In this document: one piece after another, positions 51,920-62,085 of the stretch
Position numbering within the stretch: position 1 is the stretch's first letter
How the letters are laid out: the number at the start of each line of letters is the position of its first letter
The notes under the pieces: generated by a model
The model's input: the letters and a program-made list of their open reading frames with translations, nothing else
The model's database searches: none
What the model was told of the DNA's origin: nothing
Program-made: the position numbers and the translations under genes
DNA from: Psococerastis gibbosa
Taxonomy: Eukaryota > Arthropoda > Insecta > Psocodea > Psocidae
Assembly: GCA_963971405.1 (NCBI GenBank)
Contig: OZ020484.1
Location: forward strand, 30,216,770 to 30,280,769
Length of the DNA: 64,000 bases
Direction of reading: 5' to 3'

Positions 51920-52939
51920 AATAAATCCAAAAGCAAGAACATTTGCTAAAAATTATCCCTTTACAATATTAGGACATAGCGAGCATCCGTTTGAATTCAT
52001 GTCAAACCCTCAAATGCATTTTCATATCTTTAGTATAATCGAGTCAGAACTATTGTCTTTGTATACTTCATAGCCGAGTTATTCAAGTTCAGCCTACATC
52101 CACTTACAAGGAAGTTACAGCCCATTGTATGGACAGAATCGCCCCAATAAAATGTAAATGTACTGGAGTGGCACTCTAGGTGTGGCGGCTGGTGTGTGAA
52201 CCATACACAATTTAATTCTACTGTATAGTTTTTTTAAAAAAAAAAGTTGTTTACGTACTGTTAAAAAAAAATTCAGATTTACTAAAATCGGGGCAGCTGA
52301 CGAATTTTCTTTAGGTTTTTTGTCAGGTGGATGACCAGAGTTTCCCAAGTGGCTTAAGTTGACCTAAGTCTATTAAAAACGAGCATTCTGCAGGGGAAAG
52401 TCTCGACGTCCGTCAAAACCTGTATCATTAGGGCCTTTTACACCAACTTCCAAAAAACTTGTCCTTCAAGTAATAAATGTAACCCCCCATCCAGAGTCGT
52501 ATCGACAGTAAACAACAATAATTTTACCTTCATCAAAGTTTTGGTTGAGTATTTCAATCCTATCAATAGCAGTTGATAAATTTACCTTTTGAAGGCATGT
52601 AATCAGAAAGTTTTCTGGAAGTTGATGGGAACAGCTCTTTGCAGTAAACTAAACATAATATAGACAGACAATGTACTCATAATATACAATAATGATAGGC
52701 GTATTATACATTAGTATTGTATTAAAATATGGAAGACAGGTCATGCAACTTGCACTAGTAATTAATTACTGAAATTTGTACGACAAAGACGGTCGTAAAT
52801 TATTTTAACAATTTAATTAAAAGCCGCGTAAATCATTTGTTTTGCGACATGACTCTTGAGCGCACCACCGACTTCATTCACTCGTCTTATGTAAGCAACT
52901 TCTTCTCTCCAGTATTTTTTCGCCTACACACTCCATGAT

Positions 52940-53330
52940 GTAGGCTAGTGGTTAACGAGTTGGACTCTCAATGAAAAAAAGAAAAGTTCAAAGCCCCATC
53001 TATATTCTGGAATATCGATATATTATGATGTCTTTTGGCGCACTCGTTCTCGTTTCATTATTCGCCTCTATATACCGTGGATGTCGGTCGATGGTAGGGG
53101 TAGCCCAGTGGTTGACAATTTGGACTCTCAATGTAAAGGAGAAGAGTTCGAAGCCCTGCTGCCTTCGTTCTAGAACATTAATATTATTTTTTGACACACT
53201 CGTTCTCTATATGAGACATCTTGTCTCTTTTCTTTATTCGCCTCTACACCATGTTGCCTGTCGATACTCGAAGGTAAGGGTAGCCCAGTGGTTGAGGGCT
53301 TGGACTTGCAAAACTGGAACATTTATATTC
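52940..53330 (+). repeat. Tandem array of three tRNA-like units
   Basis: GTGGTT followed by a G/A/C-rich spacer and TTGGACT recurs at 52948, 53108 and 53288 (160- and 180-bp spacing). Units 2 and 3 share GGGTAGCCCAGTGGTTGA, a good box A. Units 1 and 2 share GGACTCTCAATG, and unit 2 has AGTTCGAAGCC as box B. The linkers share CACTCGTTCTC and TTATTCGCCTCTA. No acceptor stem can be formed, so these are SINE-like, not tRNA genes. The 149-codon open frame crossing them is a by-product. Confidence 0.7.
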
Positions 53331-55835
53331 TCTTTTGACTCACTTGTTCACTATATGACAGACATATTGCCTCTTCCTTTTAATCCATACACCTTGAATA
53401 ATTGTATGTTTTGTATATGAGGGTCTTCTCAAACCTGAATATCATCCTTAAGATTGGAATAGGTACTGTTACGCAGATCTTGAGAAACCTGAACAGTACT
53501 TGTAATACAGACTGCGACAAAGGGAAGACAAGCTCGGCGCCACAATATTATCTAAATTGTTAATTTTTGGTTCTCTCCGTTCATTTAGTAATTTCCATTT
53601 TCTAATGGGTTTTCACTTGATTGACAAGGGACTGTAATGAATTAATGACCTCTTGTTATCATAGAAATCACTTGCAGGACATATTACTCAGCCTCCAGTG
53701 ATTTCTAATGCTGCGTCCGCTCTTGTGTATTATAATCCAAAGCGTTAAAAAAACCAGGCGACCCTTCCTCAGCTTTGGATAATTTGCTGATCCAGCAAGG
53801 TTTTCACACCTTCCAAAACATCCGGGAAACGGTATTAGTGATGGACTCACACTATAGAACGTCGAGGAGCACCTCATCTTTTTCAAAATGTTTAATTAAT
53901 ACTTCTATGAAACTTGTACAAAAAGTGGGGATGCCCGATTGATTCTTAAGAAATTGCCAGAAACCCATTTTAGGTGCGTTTCACTGCATAGCAATGCCCA
54001 TAACGTCCATAGATCTAACAGCGTTATTTAATCCAATCTGATCCAAAAAAGATCTTTACTTTATATTGTTGGAAGAGATGATAAGATGATGAAGGAATAA
54101 GAACAAGTTCTTACCTTACTAACAAAACAAAAATTGGCTTTGTTTGCTGCTATCCTAGACTCATAGTTACTTGTAAATACTAGCTGTAATGTTCCTTTTA
54201 AATTTATATTGTATTGTTGATAAAATTGCATTGAAGTCAGTTAAATTTGGTGGAGTCAAAGATCGAGGGCGAGCTGTCCCCGTTGGTTGGCCGCCATATT
54301 TGATATCTTTGTGTTGTTTTCTTCGCGTTGTGGGGGATCTCAGGGTATTATGTCACAGTTGTAATGCTCACTCATGTGTACGTCACCTTTTCGTCCCTTT
54401 GGTATTCTGGGTCTTTTTTTCTTCTTGAGATTCATCGACCTTGGCTCTTTTACAAATGTCCCTGTCCCAGTTTTTATTAAAGAAATCATTGTTATTATTC
54501 GTGGGACTGAAAACTTGTGGCAAATTTGGAGGGTGTAACTCAGTTGTTGTAATATGGAATTATTCCGTAAAAACGTTGAAAGGAATGTAGTCACTTTTGA
54601 TAGTGAACTGACCAGAGGAAATAGTGAGACTTTTGTACTAAAAGAACTGGTGGAATCCAGTAATTTTAACGTTAATCGCATCGAAAACTGGGTTACTTCA
54701 GAGTAAATATAACACGGAATCGTATACTTTTTTTCATTTCCTAGTAAATATACGCCAGCATATGCCTAATGTTTTGTACAACACAATTGTATGCTATAGG
54801 ACCAGATTTCGATACCAGCTGTTGATATGTTTAGGAGAATTTATGGATGAACTTATCTAAGTTTATTTCATTATATTCCTTAGGAAAATGAGTTTCTTTC
54901 GTTGTTAACATTGGAACAGTTTCATGTGATTTGGATGGGAACGGCTATAACTTACGTCAAAAAAGTTTCTTTTTCTTAGTATCTATTTCAAATCTAAGTA
55001 AGGTTCAGAAATAATATTTTTTTCTCCCCATTCCGTACAAAACTAGAATGTTAAATCTGCACTTGTTAATTGAAATTCAATTTTTTTCGTTCTGAAGCTC
55101 TTTCGATTGTACTTCTAACTTCTAACCCTGTGAAAACGACAAGCCAGTTGAGCTCTTTTGTACAGGGAAATGCTTTCGCCCAGCTAATCAGATCATTCAG
55201 ATCATCGGCTCCACCAACATTCTCTAACATTTCCACGAAATCTGAATGTGATGAAGCTACTCTAACCTTTCAGGTATTATTCCCGTCTGTATCTTTAGAA
55301 AACAGTTCACAATAGCTACTGGAAGTGTATCTAGATTTGCTACGCCGCGACTTTGTCGTGATCTCGCATACGAATGCCTTCTAGTCCCTCCTTCTTTTCG
55401 TCACACATATCTTTGCCGGCACTTAATATTTCGTTGTTAAACTCAGCCATGCATGTAATATTTAGGCATTGTCATGCAATAGCATGAGTACCTATGCAAT
55501 CCCCTAACGTCTTTTTATGGTTACCCGCATTCGGTGGTATACTCTATGAATATTGTTAATGTTTTCTTGGAGTCCTCATACAGAATGACAAGTGGTCTAT
55601 TAAAGGTACATACTGATGGGGACTCAAAGTGTATAGCTTGTTAGTACGCAGCTTCCCACGATGAAGGTTTGACTTCGAGTTTTAGGCCTAAAGAGAGGAT
55701 TGTCATTCGCAAAATGCTTGCTCATGCTACATGCTCATATGCTTATTTATACACAAGGTATGGTTATCTCTTTCCAACAGCGGCATCTGAAACGTTGCTG
55801 GTTCTGAGCCATGCTTGCTGTATTTTCTGTTCATG

Positions 55836-55949
55836 CTTCGGAGGGCATGTAAACCAGGTATTCCTAGTTGAGTGTATGAGAGGGCTTTATAGTATACTAA
55901 CTCCTTTAGCGTGGTTTAGTCACGTGGCAAAGTCATTATTTATTTATTG
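55836..55949 (+). repeat. SINE family 2, 3' part
   Basis: GCTTCGGAGGGCATGTAAAC, TTCCTAGTTGAGTGTATGAG and an (ATTT)n end match 19381-19515. A very decayed head (TTGACTTCGAG as remnant box B) may lie near 55640-55680. Confidence 0.65.
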
Positions 55950-56321
55950 ACCCACTATTTACGTCCGCTGCACGATACAGCAGGCCTAGCACCAACTCAA
56001 AACATTAACTTTCCCAAGAGATTATTTAAACCATAGTTGTTCGTTGTAAATGTTTAAAAGTTAAGGTTTTGTGTTGGTGTTAGTGCTTCAGATTCATTAC
56101 TAATAATAGTTATAAAGTAAATAAATAACAAATAGGCCCTAATAACACTTCAATTTAAAATACAATGTACAATTATACACAAAATATGAGATACAGGTGC
56201 CGCACTTGTCACTTTTCCCCATTTATACATAACACGTGCCTGCTTACGTTTGGGTAACATTAGACGCCTAAAGTTAACCATAATCCGAATAGCTGAATTA
56301 AGTTTGTTATTCTTGTTTCAG

Positions 56322-56372
56322 ATACGGCAGGAGAAGCCATATTATATTGCCGACCCTGAGGTCGACTCACTT
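56322..56372 (+). CDS. hth: homothorax coding exon 4 (17 codons)
   Basis: Bounded by TTGTTTCAG and GTAAGT. It encodes IRQEKPYYIADPEVDSL, in phase 0 at both ends. The family equivalent is a separate 17-codon exon in vertebrate Meis as well. The PYY.ADPEVDSL wording is the arthropod form. It links the first and second conserved blocks of the MEIS domain and follows exon 3's FSKQ without gap. As a multiple of three, its skipping would keep frame, but nothing in the sequence suggests it is skipped. Confidence 0.97.
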
Positions 56373-56639
56373 GTAAGTATTCCCCACACTTTACTCACCT
56401 ATATCGGTGAACTAATCTTATCACAGCTTTAGATAAGCCGGCTTGTGTGGACCTAATATGGTTTAACGCTGTGGCTACTTTTTGGGGGGCGATTGCCCTC
56501 GCTTAGTTCAAATTGGTAATTTGTGGTCTTAAATGAAACGTGAGTATATTTGCAAGAAAACGTATTAAGACATCAGGCAGAAATCGTCTATTATAAAATA
56601 AAATTTAACCGTCGATTGAGAATGGGGAAATATTATGTG

Positions 56640-57060
56640 TTCCCAACCTTTCAACATGGTATGGAGGAAGAGACGGTGATACAAGATACAAGCTATGGAG
56701 AACAGAATCAGTACATTTGAAATGTGGATATATAGAAGAATGCTGCGCACATCATGAAGAGTTTCTGTCCCTAATGCTGAGACCCTAAGATGAATGGTAA
56801 CAGAAGTTGCTGCTGTAAGATAATAAATGGAAAGTAACATGCTTCGGCCATTTGATGAGAAACGAAAGGTATCACCTTCTGCATGTAACAATCCAAGGGA
56901 AGATAGAAGAATTGATGGCTCTCAGCAGAAGAACCCCATCCAGGTTGAAAAGCCTGTGAAAGCACGAATTCCCATTTCATATATCAGCAGTGTTTAAGAT
57001 CCAAATTGCCACGATGATTTCCAATCTTCACTAGATGAGGCATTTAAAGAAGAAGAATAA
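56640..57060 (+). pseudogene. LINE 3' end, reverse transcriptase C-terminal tail
   Basis: Broken + frames give STFEMWIYRRMLRTS, then VSVPNAETLR, WKVTCFGHLMRNERYHLL, VTIQGKIEELMALSRRTPS and finally KIQIATMISNLH. This is the standard order of a LINE reverse transcriptase tail (FEMW-RRM, FGH-MRN-RY-LL, I-GKIE, I-I--MI-NL). At least three frame changes and internal stops are present. A GAAGAAGAATAAAATAA-type tail ends the copy. Confidence 0.85.
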
Positions 57061-57270
57061 AATAAACGCCGTGGCATGACAACCAAATGAGTCTGAGCTT
57101 GAGGACCTTTAAATTTCTGTGACGCATCCTCTGAAATACATAGGTTTTCTTTTCCAGAATAGTTTTTTTGTTCCATGACAGTCAGGGGCGGCATTTCAAA
57201 ATTTTCTCAGTGGGGGGCCAGATGACAATAACTGTGGGTGCGTTTTCAAACAACGGTGTAACGATTTTCT

Positions 57271-57662
57271 TAGGCGCTGAAAACGTCGCAATTCTAACGT
57301 CGCGTCAACGCTCCATACGGCAGACTATACGAGCGCTGAAAACTTCGCGTGAAGACGCGTAAACTCGGCCCGGCGTCAGCGTCACCAACGCAACCGGGCG
57401 CGTAAATCGGCGTTAGGTACGCGACGTAACTAGCGCCGAACTGGACTATACGGGCGATTTCAACGTTTTCAATTTTTAATTCACAACTGACCTTAAATTC
57501 CCGCCATTTCGCCTCCAGCGCGACGTACACAGCGCTCGTATAGTCGAGAATTGCGTAGCGTTGACGTTTCAAAACGTCGTTTTCAGCGACCGTATAGTCG
57601 GCAATATTTCTCATCCGACGTTGGCGTTAGAATCGCGACGTTTTCAGCGCCCGTATAGTCCT
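57271..57662. mobile_element. CpG-rich inverted-repeat element, 392 bp
   Basis: The left end GGCGCTGAAAACGTCGCAAT, then TCTAACGTCG, is matched in inverse at the right end (GGCGCTGAAAACGTCGCGAT, then TCTAACGCCAACG). CTATACG/CGTATAGTC and GCGCTGAAAAC are repeated several times inside. Composition is strikingly CpG-rich against an AT-rich intron. No target duplication is certain. Confidence 0.65.
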
Positions 57663-59795
57663 AGCTTTATTAGTCAGGGTCAACTTTTTTCCATTTGCAG
57701 GGTAGGGGGTTTTGACAGTGTATGCTGCAAGTATGAGGGGCTGGTCGGAATGTAACAGCCCGGTTTAGATAAGCATGCGTTGTGAAGAGGCAGATGAAAC
57801 GCTAACCCATATTAAACAATTCATAAGACAATGGCCGTGACCATCAATTAATTGAACAAACAGAATTGGTCCAATATTTGATTCGTTGTCATTGCTTCTT
57901 GGACTTCCTTTCCCAAGCTTTAGTTGGTTGCGCCAAACTTCTTTCTTTTTTCGTAGACCTAAATAGGTATTGCAATAGAGATAAAAATTAAAAACCACTA
58001 CTACGAGTAGTCTGGAGCGTAATCTGGTACACAACAAACTAATTCGGCATTACTTTGCTAGTGACAGCCGTATCTAGTCGATTGCCTAAAGTATGAAGAA
58101 ATAATTAAAATTTAATTTCAACCCACTATACTCCTATACTTGAACCAAATAAATTTCTCTATTGGAACTTATTCAGAAGCTGTATTACTGATGTGTTATC
58201 GGGTATTTTATAGTTTATTACCAGTTTAGTATAGGTGTAGTGTAATACCAGATCACAGCATATATCTTTTCTATTAACTTATTTTATTGCACCATTACAT
58301 TAGTAACTGTCACGTCTCATTCATAAAAGTCAATCTGTTCTTCTGTGTAGCTCTATAACCCATTGGTATTTTTTATGACTTCTGCTGTGCAATATTTACT
58401 TTCTTCTTCAATTGAGTCTTCCTGTGGGTTCTTGTAAGTGTTGTTGTTTTGATCTTTTGTCCTCATCTAGCAGCTACGGCAAATTTACTACAATCAGAAC
58501 GAGAATATTATGTACAGAAAAAAAATACAATGACGACAAAAAGCATTTAAGGAGCAACTACTATGTATAGATGAAGCATCTTGCTCGAGCCTCATTTACA
58601 ATCAATTAATTTCTTCTTCCACAGCTGCAAAACGACGAAAATGATCAGATGAAAAATTAATTGAAAATGCAAGTTTTCGGAGGAAATTTACGTTTTGTCA
58701 TCTGAAATATTATTACTTCTGTAAAACTCGATGAAGTGCATTGAACAGATTTTACAGAATATTTTTAAACCAGTCGGGGAAATAGACTGCTCTTGAGAAA
58801 CCTTGAATTTTGCATGAATTTTTCGTCTGACCGATCACTTTCATACCTTTGCCCTTATGGAATGAGAAATCAATGAATTTCGTCAAAATAAATATGTGGC
58901 CATTCCTCTCTAAAGAAATATTAAGAAATCTATCCGTTAATTGTTTCTCATTAACTTGTGGCATATCTAGATGAGACCAGGAAAGATATAGAACTGCATG
59001 GGTATATCGTAGAATGCGTCTCTCTGAACACTGAGAAGTTTAAAATTTATCGATATAACTGAAGATGTTCGCAGTTTGTTTACTATCGACCATGTACACA
59101 CAATGTAAGTCAATATTGGAATACACATGGGCTCTATACCTTTTTAACTTATCGTTAAATTTGAACAAATAAAAGGGAAGATATCTCAGTGTTATGTTGA
59201 TGTGTTCTGATTTGCCAGCGTTGTGTTGTGCCGTCTGTCACGACTGACTGATTGTATTATTTCACTTTGTTGTAATTTTCATTGTGTTTTCTGGAGATTG
59301 GTAGAAATTGGAAATTAAATGGGACAGCTGTAAATGGTAATCGATACCGTTTTACTATAGGAAGACTATGGCATTGAAATTTTAAAACATGTAAATGAGT
59401 AAGAACAAGAAATGGGTCAGGTGCGCACGTGGCACTTAGAGGGAAGAGGAAGAAGAAGAAGTAAATGAGTGAAATTTCATAGCTCGAATGAGTCCAATTT
59501 AGAAGGGACAGAAATAATTTTTTTATTGGACGATGCCTTCGAAGTCTTATGACTAAGCCTTAAATACTGTATATATTATCTTTTAATATGATCTAATGGC
59601 CCCCGGGATGTTCACTGTGACCATGGCTCATCACCCGGATTTAAATGTTGTACTTCGAATAATATTCAAATTAGGTAATGTGAAATTTAGCAATTGACGT
59701 GCAAAATAGTCCCAACTGTAATTGGTTTAAATATTTCTAAGTATCGTCTGAACTGAAATTATTAATTATTAATGTCCCTCTGTATCTATTTACAG

Positions 59796-59846
59796 ATGGT
59801 GCAAGCAATTCAGGTCCTTCGGTTTCATCTGTTAGAGTTGGAAAAG
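59796..59846 (+). CDS. hth: homothorax coding exon 5 (17 codons)
   Basis: Bounded by TTTACAG and GTATGT. It encodes MVQAIQVLRFHLLELEK, in phase 0 at both ends. It is one of the most conserved stretches of the MEIS domain and again matches a 17-codon exon in vertebrate Meis. The next residues expected are VHELCDNFC, which are not found in any frame up to 64000, so intron 5 runs past the window. The second half of the MEIS domain, the linker and the TALE homeodomain are therefore absent because of the window edge. Confidence 0.97.
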
Positions 59847-60056
59847 GTATGTATTGTTTTTTTTTTGTTTTAAACTGCTGGACATTTAATTTTACCAAAT
59901 TAGTAAGGGGCTGTTGGAATAAAGTTAATTAAAACCGATGCATAGACTGAAAGAAGGAAAATTGTCTTTATTTTCCTTTTGGGTGCATTTGGGGCATTTA
60001 TTAACCCACAACAGATTGCCATGGTGAATTAACTACGACGATCCTATGACCACCTG

Positions 60057-60396
60057 TAGGGCAGGATAAACCTTACCTGGGCCCCTAGGCAATGAAATTG
60101 GTGGGCCCCCTCCCCCCTCTATGGGCTCTATGTCTATCATCATACTAGGCAAGGTGACCAACATTGCAGCTAAGTACTAATACTACTAGTACTAAATACA
60201 GAACACATCATATTTTAAATAATATTTTAAAGTTTTGGCGGGAAAACTTTTTGTTTTAAAAATTTGAGGTTTACAATATTATGAAAAACACATTTTCCAA
60301 GGTATTATGAGAAGTTTTGAAAAATTACATACTACATTAACTTCTTTAAACATTTCTGAGTCCTTAGGCAGTTGCCTAGTTGGTGATCCGGCACTG
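60057..60396. mobile_element. hAT-type MITE, 340 bp, GGGCCC-rich
   Basis: Ends TAGGGCAGGATAAACC / CAGTGCCGGATCACC, with inward CCTAGGCA / TTAGGCAGTTGCCTAG motifs. The 8-bp flanks ACCACCTG (60049-60056) and ATCATCTG (60397-60404) differ by two C/T transitions, a decayed duplication. The ends resemble the element at 12085. Confidence 0.72.
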
Positions 60397-60417
60397 ATCA
60401 TCTGGAAGCCTCGGTAT

Positions 60418-60495
60418 GTCGCTTATTTCACCGACGTCAATAGTTCACTTTAGAGACAGAGATAGTGAACTATTGACGTCGGTGGAATAAGCGCC
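60418..60495. mobile_element. Fold-back MITE, 78 bp (group A)
   Basis: Arms GTCGCTTATTTCACCGACG and CGTCGGTGGAATAAGCGCC pair, as do TCAATAGTTCACT and AGTGAACTATTGA, around about 15 bp of loop. TAT flanks both sides. Confidence 0.8.
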
Positions 60496-60591
60496 TATGG
60501 CAGACTGCACGGCACCACCATGCGTTCTTTACGGAGGTCTTCCAGTCGTTGGAGCCGCCCTGATGGTGCTTTCCATCATTGCTTGAAAAGT

Positions 60592-60652
60592 CCCAGTAAG
60601 GAATACGGTGTCTACCAATGCGTGGTGGCGTTATTCCTTAGTGAAACTTTTC
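60592..60652. repeat. 90-bp hairpin family, copy 4 (shortened)
   Basis: CTTGAAAAGTCCCAGTAAGG opens, TCTACCAATGCGTGGTGGCG is central, and TTATTCCTTAGTGAAACTTT closes. The left inner arm is shortened relative to 43702. Upstream GATGGTGCTTTCCATCATTG resembles the flank of the copy at 43702. Confidence 0.65.
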
Positions 60653-61174
60653 CACCGATTGTGGGACTAGCCGTAACTCACTGGCATACTGGTTTCCCTA
60701 GACCATTTACCTATTGTAAATCGGGTATTCAGCCATTGTGACATGCTGACTGACAGGCTACTTTTGAGTAAAAAAACAATAATTAGACACATAGCGTCGT
60801 CACTGCTAACTAGACTTGCTGATAGCCGTATCCATCGGCACGCAGCTGCTGCTGCTGCTATTAAGCACTTTTGTTATGACAGCTACCAGCTCATGTGCTA
60901 AGGACAGCAATCACGTGAACCTGTGCGGTATAAATATGAACGAAAGGCCACTGTTCGAGACCCTATATGACACGAAAATATTTCCCAGGGTCCACGTACC
61001 GGGGTACCGTACCTTCGCAGCAGGGGTGGACATCAAAATATCTCAAACAAAGCAGTGGTCAACAAAGCCGCTTCGGAGGGAATACAAAGTGGGCCACCCA
61101 TGTTGGATGAAAGAAAGAGTTTTACAGCCCTAAATCAGCTAGATTGGCTTATTAATAGTGGCAGATTAGCAGAT

Positions 61175-61450
61175 AAGACACTGAAGGGGCTAGAAGCGTT
61201 TGAAATGTGGTGTTACGGAAGGATGCTTTGAATTGAAGAAGAGAGACACCTCATAGAAAACGTTGAAGAGCAAATTGAGTAGGTAGGGCATTTGTGACAC
61301 AAAAATTTGGTACACACCACCATTGAGGGCACAGATGGAAGGAACCAAGAGAAGAAGAAGAAGAAGGGACTCAGGGATCAACTGAATAAATATGCTGGAG
61401 CTCGAACGTACCAAGAACTGAAGAAGTGGAGGATCATGAGAACTGGAGAA
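61175..61450 (+). pseudogene. LINE 3' end, reverse transcriptase C-terminal tail
   Basis: Broken + frames give EAFEMWCYGRML, VGHL-HKNLVHTTIEG and RTYQELKKWRIMRTGEW, the same order as 2150-2500 (FEMW..., GHL, IEG, Y-ELK...EW). An internal run of GAAGAA expands the basic stretch. Stops interrupt it. The 105-codon open frame just upstream (60816-61133, TTG start) has a Leu-rich beginning but no recognised domain, and could be the mutated part of the same element. Confidence 0.75.
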
Positions 61451-61614
61451 TGATATTTAGGAAGTTTCTGCCAACCAATCGTTGAGATTGTGACCTTAGA
61501 TGAGGACCGAACAGCCTAACCTTTAAGCAATTCATAAAAAATGAGTATTAGTAGAAATGCGACAGATATTCGGAGTCGCTTTGAGTAACAATAACATTAT
61601 ACTAGTACATGGGT

Positions 61615-61699
61615 TAAAATTGTGCGTATGGGCAGAAAGGCCCCAAAATTCGCCCATACCGAAATAAAGACAATTTTATTTCTTTCTTTCGTTCTTTCT
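61615..61699 (+). repeat. Dispersed 3'-tail repeat (plus copy)
   Basis: TATGGGCAGAAAGGCCCCAA and AATTCGCCCATACCG form a GGGC/GCCC hairpin, followed by AATAAA and a TTTCTTTCTTTC tail. Same unit as the minus copy at 51845-51919, with a possible decayed third copy near 59960. Confidence 0.6.
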
Positions 61700-61923
61700 A
61701 TAGCAGGTTGATCTTCCTAGGGTTACCCTAACATACTCGTAGCTCTATAGTTTTAAGCAAGAATCGGCTGTTTTCTCTATATATGAGACATGGAGCGCCA
61801 ACGATATTTTAAATTTCTGGTGTCACCTGTCCGTGTCTTCTTTTGACCAATTGGAGCACGTCTTGCAGCCACGGCATTATTGATATTATTTGAAAGTGCC
61901 CAAGGTATTGTTTGACGTGACAG

Positions 61924-62085
61924 GTGGCAGTGGGGCACCTGAAATTCACGCACCTACACAGAATAAGCCTGGCAGACATCACTCTTGTCAGACAGCGAGT
62001 ATGGATAGGTGGGGGCCACTTGTCAAACTGCCCCCAGCTCCAGCCCTACAGCCAGATACTGGGAGACTCGGTGTCGGGTGGCTGA
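61924..62085 (+). other. Speculative alternative hth terminal exon
   Basis: GTTTGACGTGACAG precedes 61924. Spliced to exon 5 (phase 0), the frame stays open for 53 codons to a TGA at 62083-62085. A canonical AATAAA follows at 62111-62116. The patch is GC-richer than its surroundings. The 53 residues resemble nothing I know, the polypyrimidine tract is weak, and a different frame is open over the same bases, so chance is a serious alternative. Confidence 0.15.

Larger units (their letters stand above)
37730..56321 (+). other. hth intron 3 (18,592 bp, phase 0)
   Basis: Donor GTAAGA, acceptor TCTTGTTTCAG. It is the longest intron in the window. It holds nested and single hAT elements (38356, 39985, 42194), fold-backs (39603, 47762), three copies of the 90-bp hairpin, a LINE tail (47933), the tRNA-like tandem array (52940) and a SINE (55836). 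Long stretches such as 44600-47700 and 48500-51800 show nothing I can name. Confidence 0.85.
56373..59795 (+). other. hth intron 4 (3,423 bp, phase 0)
   Basis: Donor GTAAGT, acceptor CTATTTACAG. It contains a LINE 3' end (56640-57060), a CpG-rich palindromic element (57271-57662) and a probable LINE tail at 59400-59465 (GTGGCACTTAGAGGG, then AAGAAGAAGAAG). No exon is seen in 57700-59400. Confidence 0.85.

Noticed and set aside
60816..61133. A 105-codon open frame with a Leu-rich, signal-peptide-like start
   Set aside because: It starts at TTG, not ATG, the Leu run comes from a CTG repeat, and it adjoins a dead LINE tail. Noted as possible element debris only.
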